Positions 8,896 through 17,705 of a stretch of 41,247 nt of DNA are shown here, piece by piece. This DNA is from Bacillota bacterium (lineage in GTDB: Bacteria > Bacillota_G > SHA-98 > UBA4971), in NCBI GenBank assembly GCA_012512055.1, contig JAAZEW010000135.1:1-41247 (forward strand). Direction: 5' to 3'. The notes under the pieces were generated by a model, which was not told where the DNA came from, did not search any database, and worked only from the letters and a program-made list of their open reading frames with translations. The stretch's first letter is position 1; each line of letters begins with the position of its first letter. Position numbers and translations under genes: made by a program.

Positions 8896-10023
8896 ATGCA
8901 ATCGCAAAGTCAAGGCAGACTGAAGAAAGTCTTCCCTGGCGCAAATACGCCTGAAGGCTTTTTCTCATTTTACGATTTTATGATCGACCCTTGCGCCAAC
9001 ATGATCATCATTATCAAGGGTGGACCCGGTATAGGGAAGTCTACGCTAATAAGGCGAATAGGATCATCCCTCCTTGACATGGGTTACGACACTGAATATG
9101 CTTGCTGTTCCCATGATCCTGACTCATACGATGGGGTAGTCGTCCCCAAATTGGGGTTGGCCCTCTTCGACGGAACTCCCCCCCATGTACTGGAGCCTCG
9201 GTTCCCGGGGATAGTCGAACACATCGTCAATTTAGGAGATTTTCTTAACAGAAAGAGACTCATCCCACATAGACAAGAAGTCGTTGAAACGCTGGGCGAA
9301 GTCTCAATACTGTTCGAGAGGGCGTTCCGCTATCTGAAGGAGGCAAGAATCATCCATGATGATTGGGAAGCATACCATATTCAAGCCCTTGATTTTGGAT
9401 GTTTGAATTGCATTGCCGAAGAGCTTTCGCATGACTCGTTCCATGACACACAGATTTCGCCCAGCCCCGGCAAATCAAGACGCCTTTTTGCCAGCGCCAT
9501 AACTGCGTCAGGGCCGATTCACCACCTCCGGACCATAGTAGGGCATGCATCACGAAGATATATCCTAAAAGGTGAACCCGGAACCGGAAAATCAACTATT
9601 GTCAAAAAAATAGCTGAGAAAGCCCTGAGTCATGGGTTCGATGTTGAATTCTACCATTGCCCTCTTGATCCGTCGAAGGTGGAACATGCAGTAATACCCG
9701 AACTCGGGGTAGCCTTGGTAAGCTCGTCTTGGCCACATCTTATTGACCCTATGAAAGATATTGACAGGGTCATCGAAACAGGCCAGGCCGTCTCAATGAA
9801 AATCGCCGGTAAGTACGAGTCCGCAATTGCCGACGCAAAACAACGTTTTGGCCAGGCAGTCCGAAGAGCTGTCCGGTGCCTGCATGATGCAAAAGAGGAA
9901 TATGATAAGGTCCAGGCCATCTACTCGGAAAGTATGGATTTCCCTGCAGTTGAACGCTTAGGCGATCGTATCCTCGGGGAAGTCCTTGAATTGGAGCGCA
10001 AAATCAGGGAAGCTACCGCATGA
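8896..10023 (+). CDS. duplicated P-loop ATPase (PRK06851-like)
   Basis: The 375-residue protein contains two tandem copies of one P-loop module. The first has KGGPGIGKST, then YACCSHDPDSYDGVVVPKLG; the second has KGEPGTGKST, then FYHCPLDPSKVEHAVIPELG. It resembles the PRK06851 family of uncharacterised ATPases found in many spore-forming Bacillota; the function is unknown. The start at 8896 is fixed by AGGAGGG 6 nt upstream. It runs against the surrounding minus-strand operons, and its last 11 bases overlap the end of rqcH, which is convergent. Both Walker A boxes look intact. The 8684-8895 upstream region shows no convincing promoter. Confidence 0.75.
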   Translation: MQSQSQGRLKKVFPGANTPEGFFSFYDFMIDPCANMIIIIKGGPGIGKSTLIRRIGSSLLDMGYDTEYACCSHDPDSYDGVVVPKLGLALFDGTPPHVLEPRFPGIVEHIVNLGDFLNRKRLIPHRQEVVETLGEVSILFERAFRYLKEARIIHDDWEAYHIQALDFGCLNCIAEELSHDSFHDTQISPSPGKSRRLFASAITASGPIHHLRTIVGHASRRYILKGEPGTGKSTIVKKIAEKALSHGFDVEFYHCPLDPSKVEHAVIPELGVALVSSSWPHLIDPMKDIDRVIETGQAVSMKIAGKYESAIADAKQRFGQAVRRAVRCLHDAKEEYDKVQAIYSESMDFPAVERLGDRILGEVLELERKIREATA

Positions 10024-11695
10024 TATCAGAGGGTGGAAGCTCTGGAGATGCCATTATCGTCTTCTGATGATCATACGTTACCATACCTGGGCGTGCACCC
10101 TTAGGTTTCTTCACATTCTTCCTACGGGTGTAATCCACTGCCACTTTCGAATCAGTTCTCCCTCTGCTGAAGTAGGCAGCAATCCCTGCAGTAACAAGAA
10201 GCGTTTCTTCAGGAATCTCATCTTCCACTTGGTCTGTCCTTAATACCACATGTGCGCCGGGAATCCCACGAGCGTGCATCCAAATATCGTCCGGGCGCGC
10301 CATCTTCATGGTAATCAAATCGTTTTCTTTGTTGTTCCTACCGGCAATAACCGTATAACCATGAACGGCAAAGGATAGCAGCGAAACCTCGCCTTTTGCC
10401 TTTGGCCCCTTTCTCTTCGCGGCGCTTTCCGCATCCTCTTGAAGATAACCCTGCTCCATAAGCTCAGCACGGATAGCTCCTAACTCTCCTTGCTTGTCTG
10501 CTTGCCGGATGGTCATGGATACCTGCTCAAGATACTTGAGTTCAGCCTGGGTCACCTTCATCTGCCGGTCAGCACTTTCCAATACTCGTTTAGCCCGCGC
10601 GTATCTTCTGAAGTAACGCTGGGCATTCTCCGGTGCAGACAGCCTAGGGTCAAGCGGAACCTCGATCTCTCTGCCTTGAGGGTCGAAGTAATCCGCCAAC
10701 TTTGCCGAGCCCATCCCCGCACCTATCTGCGGGGCATTGGCAAGTATCAGCTCACCTAGTTTTCGACACTCCAAATCCTTGTTAGCCTGGGATATTTCCT
10801 CATCCTGAGCCTTTGCTTTCCGTCTGCATCGTGCAATATTCGAGTCTACTACGTTAAGGAGTTCCGCCTTTTGCCCGGAAAGCGCATCTTCGTCCTCTTT
10901 AAGCGAGTACGCGCAATCCAGAAGCCGACTTACGCATGGAAGATGAGTCTCATCACGAATGGAATCAGCGAGACGCAATAAGGCATCCCGGAGTCGTGCC
11001 GCGCTATCCCGGTCAAGGGCGGAGCATGTAATGTCAGGCACAAGGCCTACCTCACGAAGAACCCGGCCAGCCGACTCCCGCCCAAAGCCTGCAAATAAAG
11101 ACACAAGCAACCTGTCAAGAGGCACAGAAGGAGTATTAGCTTGAGACCGGCATAATGCGTCATCCAAGTCTTCCTTGGATGCGACGAGTATGTCCAGCTT
11201 ATCCTGGGCCGGTGGCTGCGTATATTGAATCCCGGGCCCCATCTGACGCACTCTGCTCAAATCGGAACCGATATGCTTGATACTGTCCAGGACCATACCG
11301 GATGCTTTGTCGACAAGTGCTATATTGCTGTGTCTTCCCATTGCCTCTACCACCAAGGCTTTCGGCGTCTCTTCCCGGGATCGCAGAAACGTAATCTCAA
11401 GAACCCTGTCAAGGCCTGATTGTGCAACATGCATAACCCTGGAACCTATGAGGTACTTCCGAAGAAGCATGCAAAACGCAGGCGGAACCAGGGGATTCTC
11501 ACGCCCAATTTGTGTGATATGAATTCGAGCTGCTTCAGGCCGGGACGATGCAACAACCGTGATATTGCGCCCGGGTTGCCGCATAGTCATAGTAAGCTCA
11601 AGCTTGGACGGTTGGTAGATCTTGTCTACCCGGGCCCCAATTAGATTCTGTCTGAATTCAGCGGCTACCGCAGCCATTACAATGCCGTCAAACAT
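10013..11695 (-). CDS. rqcH: Rqc2/RqcH ribosome-associated quality-control factor (NFACT family)
   Basis: The 560-residue protein has the NFACT-N (FbpA) domain at the start (MFDGIVMAAVAAEFRQ), helix-hairpin and coiled-coil regions in the middle and an NFACT-R domain with the signature PDDIWMHARGIPGAHVVL near residue 460. RqcH binds stalled 50S subunits and adds C-terminal alanine tails that mark incomplete proteins for degradation. ATG at 11695 directly follows an in-frame TTG. A good sigma-A promoter lies 27-55 bases upstream. The 3' end overlaps the convergent ATPase gene by 11 bp. Confidence 0.93.
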   Translation of the reverse strand: MFDGIVMAAVAAEFRQNLIGARVDKIYQPSKLELTMTMRQPGRNITVVASSRPEAARIHITQIGRENPLVPPAFCMLLRKYLIGSRVMHVAQSGLDRVLEITFLRSREETPKALVVEAMGRHSNIALVDKASGMVLDSIKHIGSDLSRVRQMGPGIQYTQPPAQDKLDILVASKEDLDDALCRSQANTPSVPLDRLLVSLFAGFGRESAGRVLREVGLVPDITCSALDRDSAARLRDALLRLADSIRDETHLPCVSRLLDCAYSLKEDEDALSGQKAELLNVVDSNIARCRRKAKAQDEEISQANKDLECRKLGELILANAPQIGAGMGSAKLADYFDPQGREIEVPLDPRLSAPENAQRYFRRYARAKRVLESADRQMKVTQAELKYLEQVSMTIRQADKQGELGAIRAELMEQGYLQEDAESAAKRKGPKAKGEVSLLSFAVHGYTVIAGRNNKENDLITMKMARPDDIWMHARGIPGAHVVLRTDQVEDEIPEETLLVTAGIAAYFSRGRTDSKVAVDYTRRKNVKKPKGARPGMVTYDHQKTIMASPELPPSDIMR

Positions 11696-11721
11696 CAACT
11701 CTACCAGCTCCCGTCAGAAGT

Positions 11722-11750
11722 AGTATATGAAGCTATGGAGTACCAGTCAA
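11722..11750 (-). promoter_or_regulatory. sigma-A promoter of rqcH
   Basis: On the minus strand TTGACT (11745-11750) and TATACT (11722-11727) are separated by exactly 17 bases; each matches the consensus at 5 of 6 positions. The predicted transcript would start near 11715, giving a leader of about 20 bases to the rqcH ATG. Confidence 0.7.
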
Positions 11751-11822
11751 TAAGGTATTATCTTTTGGACAAGTGAATATCAATAATTATTGACAGGTTC
11801 AAACAGAAGGGGGTCCCATGTC

Positions 11823-14591
11823 TTGCAGGTCCCTTGCCAACTATTATGGCATACGCTCAGTCCTTCTGCCGTATCTTCCATTCTGAAAACCAGCATGATT
11901 TCAGGGCTCACCGGAAGAGAGGCCGAGCGACGCCTGGTTCATTTGGGGAAGAACATGTTGGAGAAGGTCAGACGGGTTTCGCCCCTTCAAATTCTCATCA
12001 GCCAATTTCGCGATTTTATGGTGCTTGTGCTATGTGCCGCTGCCCTGGCATCTTTTGCCCTTGGAGAACTTGGAGATACCGTCACCATAATCACTATAGT
12101 GATCCTCAACGCCTTTCTCGGATTCATCCAGGAATATCGTGCAGAACGCTCCCTGGAAGCCCTTCAACAGCTTGCAGCCCCTTCGGCAAAGGTCATCAGA
12201 GAGGGAGTCCCTATAGAGGTCAAGGCGTGTGATATCGCCCCAGGGGATATCCTCGTGATTGAGGTGGGGACCAGGATAGCGGCAGATGCCCGTCTCATCG
12301 AAGTCGCCCGGCTGGAAGTGGAAGAATCCATTCTCACCGGCGAATCCCTTCCGGTGGCAAAGACAGCCCACGACCTTCTCCCCGAATCTTCCGGCGTGGG
12401 GGACAGGCGTAACATGGTGTTCATGGGGACTGTAGTCACAAGGGGGCACGGAAAAGGAATCGTTGTGGAAACGGGAATGTCAACCGAAATAGGGAAAATT
12501 GCACACATGGTCCAGGCGGAAAAAGATGAGACTACCCCGTTACAGCGCAGGCTGGAGCACTTAGGACGCATTCTCGTTGCAGTCAGCATAACTCTGTGCG
12601 CTTTTGTGGCAATTGCAGGCTTCATGCGAGGCGGGGATCCGGTGGAAATGATAATGTCCGGCGTCAGTTTGGCTGTGGCAGCAATCCCTGAAGGCCTTCC
12701 GGCTGTGGTGACAATTGCCTTGGCTTTAGGCGTTCAACGCATGGGAAGACGTAATGCAATTGTCAGAAGGCTCCCGGCAGTGGAGACTCTCGGGTGCGTC
12801 ACGGTGATTTGCGCTGATAAAACCGGTACGCTTACAAGGAATGAGATGACTGTAAGAGAGCTTTTTGTCGGAGGCAGACAGGTAGAAGTAACAGGAGTGG
12901 GATACGCTCCTTACGGTGAATTCCTCATGTCAGGACAGCGAATCGACCCGGGAGGCACAACCGATCTTCTGCTCGCTCTCAAAATCGGGCTCTATTGTAG
13001 CAATGCCACCTTAACCCGAAACCGCAAAGCAGTGACCTCAGATCCCCTCATATCACGGCAAAAAGCAGGACCGGCCCCTAGATGGGAGATCCTGGGAGAC
13101 CCCACGGAAGGCGCCCTTGTTGTGGCAGGCGTCAAAGCAGGGCTGTTGCCTCGGACTCCGGGCCCTCCGAATTCTCCCGTGCATGAAATTCCTTTCGATT
13201 CGGAAAGGAAAAGGATGACCATGGTCTACCGGGAATCAAAAGGGTTCATCGCATACACAAAAGGCGCTCCGGAAGTCATTGTGAATCTGTGCTCCGGCAT
13301 ACTCGAATCAGGCAGGGTTCAAGACTTTTCCCCTCGGGAGAAAAAGAGAATTCTCAGTGAAAACTCGCAGATGACATCCGGGGGGCTTCGCGTTCTGGGG
13401 CTTGCGTATCGCCGTCTGCCGGAACTCGCCGGACGGGATCTGGACAGCGCCGAAGCAAATCTCACTTTTGTGGGGCTTGTGGGAATGGAAGATCCGCCGC
13501 GCGAAGAAGTGAAGAAGTCGGTCGCCCTGGCCAGGGGCGCAGGAATTCGCACAATCATGATTACCGGAGACCACGTAGGCACTGCTGTTTCCGTAGCTCG
13601 CGCCCTGGGTCTCTCCGGCAAAGACGATCTTGCGATAACCGGAAGCGAACTGGACAATATGAGTGATGACAGGCTCTTGGAATGCGTGGAGAATTCAACG
13701 GTATTCGCAAGGGTAAACCCTGAACACAAGCTAAGGATAGTGAAAGCCCTCAGGGCCCATGGGCATATCGTGGCAATGACAGGTGACGGAGTAAATGACG
13801 CCCCTGCCATACGAGAAGCAGATATCGGAGTCGCAATGGGACTGTCAGGGACTGATGTCACGAGAGAGGCATCTGCCATGGTCCTGGCAGATGACAACTA
13901 TGCTACTATCGTAGCTGCTGTAGAAGAAGGAAGGGCCATATATGATAATATCCGTAAGTTCATTCGGTATCTTCTGGCTTGTAACGCAGGCGAAGTCTTA
14001 ACCATGCTGATAGCGGTCGTTATCGGTCTTCCGTTGCCCCTCGTGCCTATTCAGATCTTGTGGATGAATCTAGTGACAGACGGGCTCCCTGCGATTGCCC
14101 TTGGTGTGGATCCTTTGGACCCTCAAGCCATGTCACGGAAACCACGCCGCCCCCGGGAAGGGGTGTTTTCTGAAGGCCTGGGACTGAAAATCGCATCCCA
14201 AGGAATCATTATTGGAACATGTACTACTGTGGCGTTCATAACATCCTTAGCTCTTTACTCCGAACTCACAAGAGCAAGGACAGTGGCATTTACATGTCTC
14301 GTGATGGCACAGCTCATTTACGTGTTTCATTGCCGATCAGAGTATCACCGCCTGTCAGAAACAGATCTCTTGACAAATCCGTATCTCATAGGCGCTGTAA
14401 TAATCTCCGGCGCCATGCAACTCGCAGCAGTGTACCTGCCTATGGCTCAAGGGATATTCCGCACTGTGGCCCTGGACGGATTGGACTGGATCATCATATT
14501 CGTGCTTTCAGGATGGTCCGGCGTTTTTGCGGTCATTACCCAAAGAATAAGGCGCCTGATCGAAAGGCGCACTTCTGTCATACGGGTTTGA
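11823..14591 (+). CDS. P-type Ca2+-transporting ATPase (type IIA, SERCA-like)
   Basis: The 922-residue cation pump carries all P-type hallmarks: TGES at 172-175, the phosphorylation motif DKTGTLT with Asp332, and the hinge GDGVNDAP at 654. Type IIA Ca2+ residues are present: PEGLP at 289-293 (TM4), NAGEV in TM5 and NLVTDG at 749-754 (TM6). The second Ca2+ site of animal SERCA seems incomplete, as in other bacterial pumps, so one ion per cycle is likely. Start is uncertain: TTG at 11823 has AGGGGG about 9 nt upstream and gives the family's WHTLS beginning; TTG at 11790 is possible. It ends 4 bases before convergent secF. Ca2+ export or a role in sporulation is plausible, but only inferred. Confidence 0.9.
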   Translation: MQVPCQLLWHTLSPSAVSSILKTSMISGLTGREAERRLVHLGKNMLEKVRRVSPLQILISQFRDFMVLVLCAAALASFALGELGDTVTIITIVILNAFLGFIQEYRAERSLEALQQLAAPSAKVIREGVPIEVKACDIAPGDILVIEVGTRIAADARLIEVARLEVEESILTGESLPVAKTAHDLLPESSGVGDRRNMVFMGTVVTRGHGKGIVVETGMSTEIGKIAHMVQAEKDETTPLQRRLEHLGRILVAVSITLCAFVAIAGFMRGGDPVEMIMSGVSLAVAAIPEGLPAVVTIALALGVQRMGRRNAIVRRLPAVETLGCVTVICADKTGTLTRNEMTVRELFVGGRQVEVTGVGYAPYGEFLMSGQRIDPGGTTDLLLALKIGLYCSNATLTRNRKAVTSDPLISRQKAGPAPRWEILGDPTEGALVVAGVKAGLLPRTPGPPNSPVHEIPFDSERKRMTMVYRESKGFIAYTKGAPEVIVNLCSGILESGRVQDFSPREKKRILSENSQMTSGGLRVLGLAYRRLPELAGRDLDSAEANLTFVGLVGMEDPPREEVKKSVALARGAGIRTIMITGDHVGTAVSVARALGLSGKDDLAITGSELDNMSDDRLLECVENSTVFARVNPEHKLRIVKALRAHGHIVAMTGDGVNDAPAIREADIGVAMGLSGTDVTREASAMVLADDNYATIVAAVEEGRAIYDNIRKFIRYLLACNAGEVLTMLIAVVIGLPLPLVPIQILWMNLVTDGLPAIALGVDPLDPQAMSRKPRRPREGVFSEGLGLKIASQGIIIGTCTTVAFITSLALYSELTRARTVAFTCLVMAQLIYVFHCRSEYHRLSETDLLTNPYLIGAVIISGAMQLAAVYLPMAQGIFRTVALDGLDWIIIFVLSGWSGVFAVITQRIRRLIERRTSVIRV

Positions 14592-14595
14592 GACC

Positions 14596-15528
14596 CTACA
14601 TAAGTCCTTCCTTGGGATTCGTTCTTCCGGAAACAACTTGCCTCCGCTTTCGCTCTCTATCCCAAAGTGTCCACTCCACCCAAAGTGAAGGGGCTATGCA
14701 TATTGACGAGTATGTCCCCACCAAAAGCCCTAAGATAATGGCAAGGCTGAAATCCCGGATACTGGCGCCGCCGAAGAAATACAGCGCGAGCACTGCCAGG
14801 AGGGTGGTAAGGACTGTATTGATGGATCTTGTCATAGTCTGGAGTATGCTGTTGTTCGCTATTTCCTCAACCGTCTCCTTCTTGCGGAATTTCAAGTTCT
14901 CCCTGATCTTATCGTAAATCACGATGGTATCATTGATAGAGTAACCGATAATTGTGAGGATAGCAGCAATAAACGGGCTATTTACCTGCCTTCCGAGAAA
15001 TGCAAATACCCCAAGCACTAATATGGTATCGTGAATCAGAGCCAAAACGGCAGCGACACCGAACTTAAACTCAAATCTTAAGGACACGTATGCAACAATA
15101 CCAAGACAGGAAAGGATTATGGCAAGAACCGCCTTATTGAGGAGTTCCTTTCCGATAACTGCCTCCACCATCTGGGATTCCACAAGGCTTGCAGCGCCGA
15201 AATCGGCGGAGAGCTCATCCACTATCCTATTCACTTGTTCGGTGTTCAATGGCCTACCTTCAACCTGCGCTCTGATCTGCACATCAAATGTGCCCCGGAT
15301 CGGCTGTATAACAGCTTTCCTCAGGTTCATGTCAGCCAACGCGCTACTTGTCAGGACGCGGCTGACTTCGGAGGCTGAAACCGGTTTGTCAAACCTCAGC
15401 CTAATGAGGGATCCGCCTGTGAAGTCCACTCCCAGATTAAGGCCGCTCACCCCTAAAGCGATTATTCCTATGACTACCAGGATGGCCGAGATGGCAAGGT
15501 ATGTTCGTCTCTTGCCGATGATATCCAA
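14596..15528 (-). CDS. secF: protein translocase subunit SecF
   Basis: The 310-residue membrane protein has the SecF signature LGVDFTGGSLIRL after the first transmembrane segment, a periplasmic-type loop, then five membrane segments containing IIGYSINDTIVIYDKIREN. SecF works with SecD to complete export through SecYEG, powered by the ion gradient. It lies 13 bases after secD in the same transcript. Its stop is 4 bp from the stop of the convergent Ca2+-ATPase gene, leaving no room for a separate terminator; a small hairpin (14552-14570) lies inside the ATPase coding end. Confidence 0.95.
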   Translation of the reverse strand: MDIIGKRRTYLAISAILVVIGIIALGVSGLNLGVDFTGGSLIRLRFDKPVSASEVSRVLTSSALADMNLRKAVIQPIRGTFDVQIRAQVEGRPLNTEQVNRIVDELSADFGAASLVESQMVEAVIGKELLNKAVLAIILSCLGIVAYVSLRFEFKFGVAAVLALIHDTILVLGVFAFLGRQVNSPFIAAILTIIGYSINDTIVIYDKIRENLKFRKKETVEEIANNSILQTMTRSINTVLTTLLAVLALYFFGGASIRDFSLAIILGLLVGTYSSICIAPSLWVEWTLWDRERKRRQVVSGRTNPKEGLM

Positions 15529-15541
15529 TGCGCCGACCTCC

Positions 15542-16735
15542 CTAAACTCCGAAGTGCTTTCTGTATTTTTCAGGATTTCTATCCACTATCGAAACAAGGA
15601 TCAACTTCGTCACGACCACAGCCGTAAACATGCTGGAGATAATTCCTAATCCAAGCGTTACTGCAAATCCTCTGACAGCGCCTGAACCGAACAGGTAAAG
15701 GGCGCCTGCAGTAATCAGCGTCGTCACATTTGAGTCAAGAATACATCCGAAAGCTCGGGAGAATCCGCCTTCAATAGCAGCACGTATGCGCTTGCCGCCG
15801 CGAAGTTCTTCCTTAATCCTCTCAAAGATAATGACATTGGCGTCCACAGCCATGCCTACCGAAAGAATAAGGCCTGCTATTCCCGGTAAAGTCAACACTG
15901 CTTTAAGGCTGACCAAGGCAGCCATGACTATTACCGCATATATCAGAAGCGCAATGTCTGCCACAAACCCGGGAAACCTATAGATAACCAGCATAAACAG
16001 AATTACAAGGCCGGCTCCGATAGCAGCGGCTACCTTGCTCCGGTCTATGGCTTCCTGGCCAAGGGTAGGCTCAAGGACTTCAGCGTGAAGGACTTCCAAA
16101 GGTACGGGAAGAGCGCCTGCCCTGAGCATCATGGAGAGATCCTTTGCTCTGTCCATACTACCTAATCCGGTAATCTGGCCCTTGTCTTTGATCACGGTTT
16201 GGACTACCGGCGCTGAGAGGAGTTCCTCATCAAGGTATATGGCGATTCTCCGCCCGATATTATCTAATGTCGCCTTCTCGAATTTCCTTGCGCCTTCCGG
16301 GGTAAGTTCAAAGTTCACGGCAGGACGGCTATACTGATCATACCCGGCTACTGCAGTTCTCAAGTCATTGCCGGTCATGATAACATTGCCGCGTTCATCT
16401 CTAAATTCCAGTTGAGCGGTACGTCCTATAATTTCCCTGGCTCTGTGCGGGTCTTTTACACCCGCCAGTTCCACGATAATACGCCTCGCTCCTTGCCTGT
16501 AGATCACAGGCTCAGCAACACCCAACTGGTTCACCCGTCTCTCAATGACTTCCTTTGCGCGGGCAACAGCATCATCATCAGCCTTGACTGTCTCGGTATC
16601 CCTGGCTTCGAGGATCATCCGAGTGCCACCACGCAGATCGAGCCCAAGATTAATCGGGAGCTTCCAGATGGCCAGGGCGCATACGACCACAATTGCAACT
16701 ACACCGACAAACCTCCAGATGATTCCTGGCCTCAT
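15542..16735 (-). CDS. secD: protein translocase subunit SecD
   Basis: The 397-residue SecD begins with one transmembrane helix followed by the LGLDLRGGTRMILEA motif, then the external domain, then a five-helix membrane block with SVGMAVDANVIIFERIKEEL. It partners SecF in Sec-dependent export. The start at 16735 (MRPGIIWRFVG) has AGGAGG 10 nt upstream; the open frame continues about 40 codons further without family similarity. It has its own consensus promoter and is separated from yajC, its usual neighbour, by three genes. Confidence 0.95.
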   Translation of the reverse strand: MRPGIIWRFVGVVAIVVVCALAIWKLPINLGLDLRGGTRMILEARDTETVKADDDAVARAKEVIERRVNQLGVAEPVIYRQGARRIIVELAGVKDPHRAREIIGRTAQLEFRDERGNVIMTGNDLRTAVAGYDQYSRPAVNFELTPEGARKFEKATLDNIGRRIAIYLDEELLSAPVVQTVIKDKGQITGLGSMDRAKDLSMMLRAGALPVPLEVLHAEVLEPTLGQEAIDRSKVAAAIGAGLVILFMLVIYRFPGFVADIALLIYAVIVMAALVSLKAVLTLPGIAGLILSVGMAVDANVIIFERIKEELRGGKRIRAAIEGGFSRAFGCILDSNVTTLITAGALYLFGSGAVRGFAVTLGLGIISSMFTAVVVTKLILVSIVDRNPEKYRKHFGV

Positions 16736-16777
16736 ACACTGGGTTCCTCCTTCGCCACCCCAAATTTGCACAACCCC

Positions 16778-16806
16778 ATTATATGAGTTAGGTATTAGCT
16801 TGTCAA
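16778..16806 (-). promoter_or_regulatory. consensus sigma-A promoter of secDF
   Basis: On the minus strand a perfect TTGACA (16801-16806) and a perfect TATAAT (16778-16783) are separated by exactly 17 bases. Transcription should start near 16771, giving a leader of about 36 bases to the secD ATG. This is the strongest promoter match in the window. Confidence 0.9.
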
Positions 16807-16898
16807 TTTGCCTCTTCCTCGTTACGTATCTTATCTCAGGAAAGCCCCGGCAATTGCTCACGTTACGTTTGGAATAGCCGAAAATGTCTTAGATTGTG

Positions 16899-16926
16899 AC
16901 TTCGTACACCTTTTTTACATAGACTA
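16899..16926 (+). promoter_or_regulatory. candidate sigma-K promoter of the YabG-domain gene
   Basis: AC (16899-16900), 17 bases, then CATAGACTA (16918-16926) matches the Bacillus sigma-K pattern AC-N16/17-CATANNNTA. The predicted start near 16933 leaves a leader of about 100 bases before the ATG at 17031. In Bacillus subtilis yabG is transcribed by sigma-K in the mother cell, which fits. The motif is short, so chance is possible. Apart from this and the secDF promoter, nothing else is seen in 16736-17030. Confidence 0.5.
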
Positions 16927-17030
16927 TAGCGAGGACAGGAAGCTGATTCAGTCATATGGATGCGAGCTCTGATCCTGACATGAAAGCATGTGGATGCGCC
17001 AGGATGTAAATGTACCTTGGGGGGAGGGAA

Positions 17031-17252
17031 ATGACGGAATTCCTGGCTATCGGTGACCTTGTAGTTAGGAAGTCTCACGATGAGGACGTAGTCTTTAGAG
17101 TGGTGTCTCTCAATGAAGGTATCGCCTTGTTGCGAGGCATATGCTTTCGGGTGATGGCTGACGCCCCCCTTAGTGACCTCGTCAAAGTAGACTCTGACTA
17201 TGAAGCAATGCAAGAAGAGCACTTCGCGGCGTTAAGAAGGAAGATCGTCTAA
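17031..17252 (+). CDS. free-standing YabG N-terminal domain protein
   Basis: The 73-residue protein aligns with the start of the sporulation protease YabG: IGDLVVRKSHDEDVVFRVV, then a LL.G..FRV.ADAPLSDLV stretch corresponding to the first 60 or so YabG residues. It ends after a short acidic helix, whereas full YabG has about 290 residues with the protease part following. No protease sequence follows in any frame. It may be a truncated gene or a stand-alone adaptor-like domain. The ATG follows GGAGGGAA closely. YabG trims spore coat proteins in Bacillus; the role of this domain alone is unknown. A sigma-K-like promoter lies upstream, and another small gene follows 11 bp later. Confidence 0.72.
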   Translation: MTEFLAIGDLVVRKSHDEDVVFRVVSLNEGIALLRGICFRVMADAPLSDLVKVDSDYEAMQEEHFAALRRKIV

Positions 17253-17263
17253 AGTGAAAGGAA

Positions 17264-17599
17264 GTGATTCCTATAGAGCGCGGATATACGAAAGAAGAAT
17301 TCCTTGAAATGGAACAGTATATCAAAGGTCTCGTTGAAGACGAAAAGGAGCAGGAAATACTCCAAGCCCCACAGCAACTGAGTTACGTCGTGGCAAGGGC
17401 AAGCTGGTTCAGGCAATCTGCCCCGGAAGGAAGCTCAATCCTTTGGATCGCATCTACTGACGGGGGGTATGCGACACGTACGGTCAGTGAAGAATTCGTC
17501 CGAACCTGGGGGCCCATAATCATGGAAGCAGACCAATTATGGCTGGGGATCGATGCAAGATCCGTTATACAGTTGTGGCAGCCCGGGGTATTTTATTGA
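17264..17599 (+). CDS. small protein of unknown function after the YabG-domain gene
   Basis: I do not recognise this 111-residue soluble protein. It is acidic at the start (EEFLEMEQYIKGLVEDEKEQE, likely helical) and has a C-terminal part rich in tryptophan and aromatics (SSILWIASTDGG..., TWGPIIMEADQLWLGID). It has no signal peptide or membrane segment. GTG at 17264 has AAAGGA very close upstream; ATG at 17312 is the alternative. It starts 11 bp after the YabG-domain gene and is followed by a terminator, so the two form a small operon, perhaps expressed late in sporulation. Confidence 0.6.
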   Translation: MIPIERGYTKEEFLEMEQYIKGLVEDEKEQEILQAPQQLSYVVARASWFRQSAPEGSSILWIASTDGGYATRTVSEEFVRTWGPIIMEADQLWLGIDARSVIQLWQPGVFY

Positions 17600-17663
17600 T
17601 ATTCTCAAGCAGCCTTCCATACTTACGTAATATCCACTTCCAACCACCGACAGCGCCGAATGA

Positions 17664-17699
17664 GAGGCGTCCTCCGTCACAGAGGGCGCCTCGAGTTTT
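17664..17699 (+). terminator. intrinsic terminator of the YabG-domain gene pair
   Basis: GAGGCGTCCTC (17664-17674) pairs with GAGGGCGCCTC (17682-17692) over 11 bp including one T-G pair, with a 7-nt loop, followed shortly by TTTT on the plus strand. It lies between the plus-strand pair and the convergent secreted-protein gene, which ends at 17706. Confidence 0.72.
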
Positions 17700-17705
17700 A
17701 GGAAA

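Noticed and set aside
17264..17599. The protease half of YabG after a frameshift
   Set aside because: None of the YabG protease segments appear in any frame; the sequence is unrelated.
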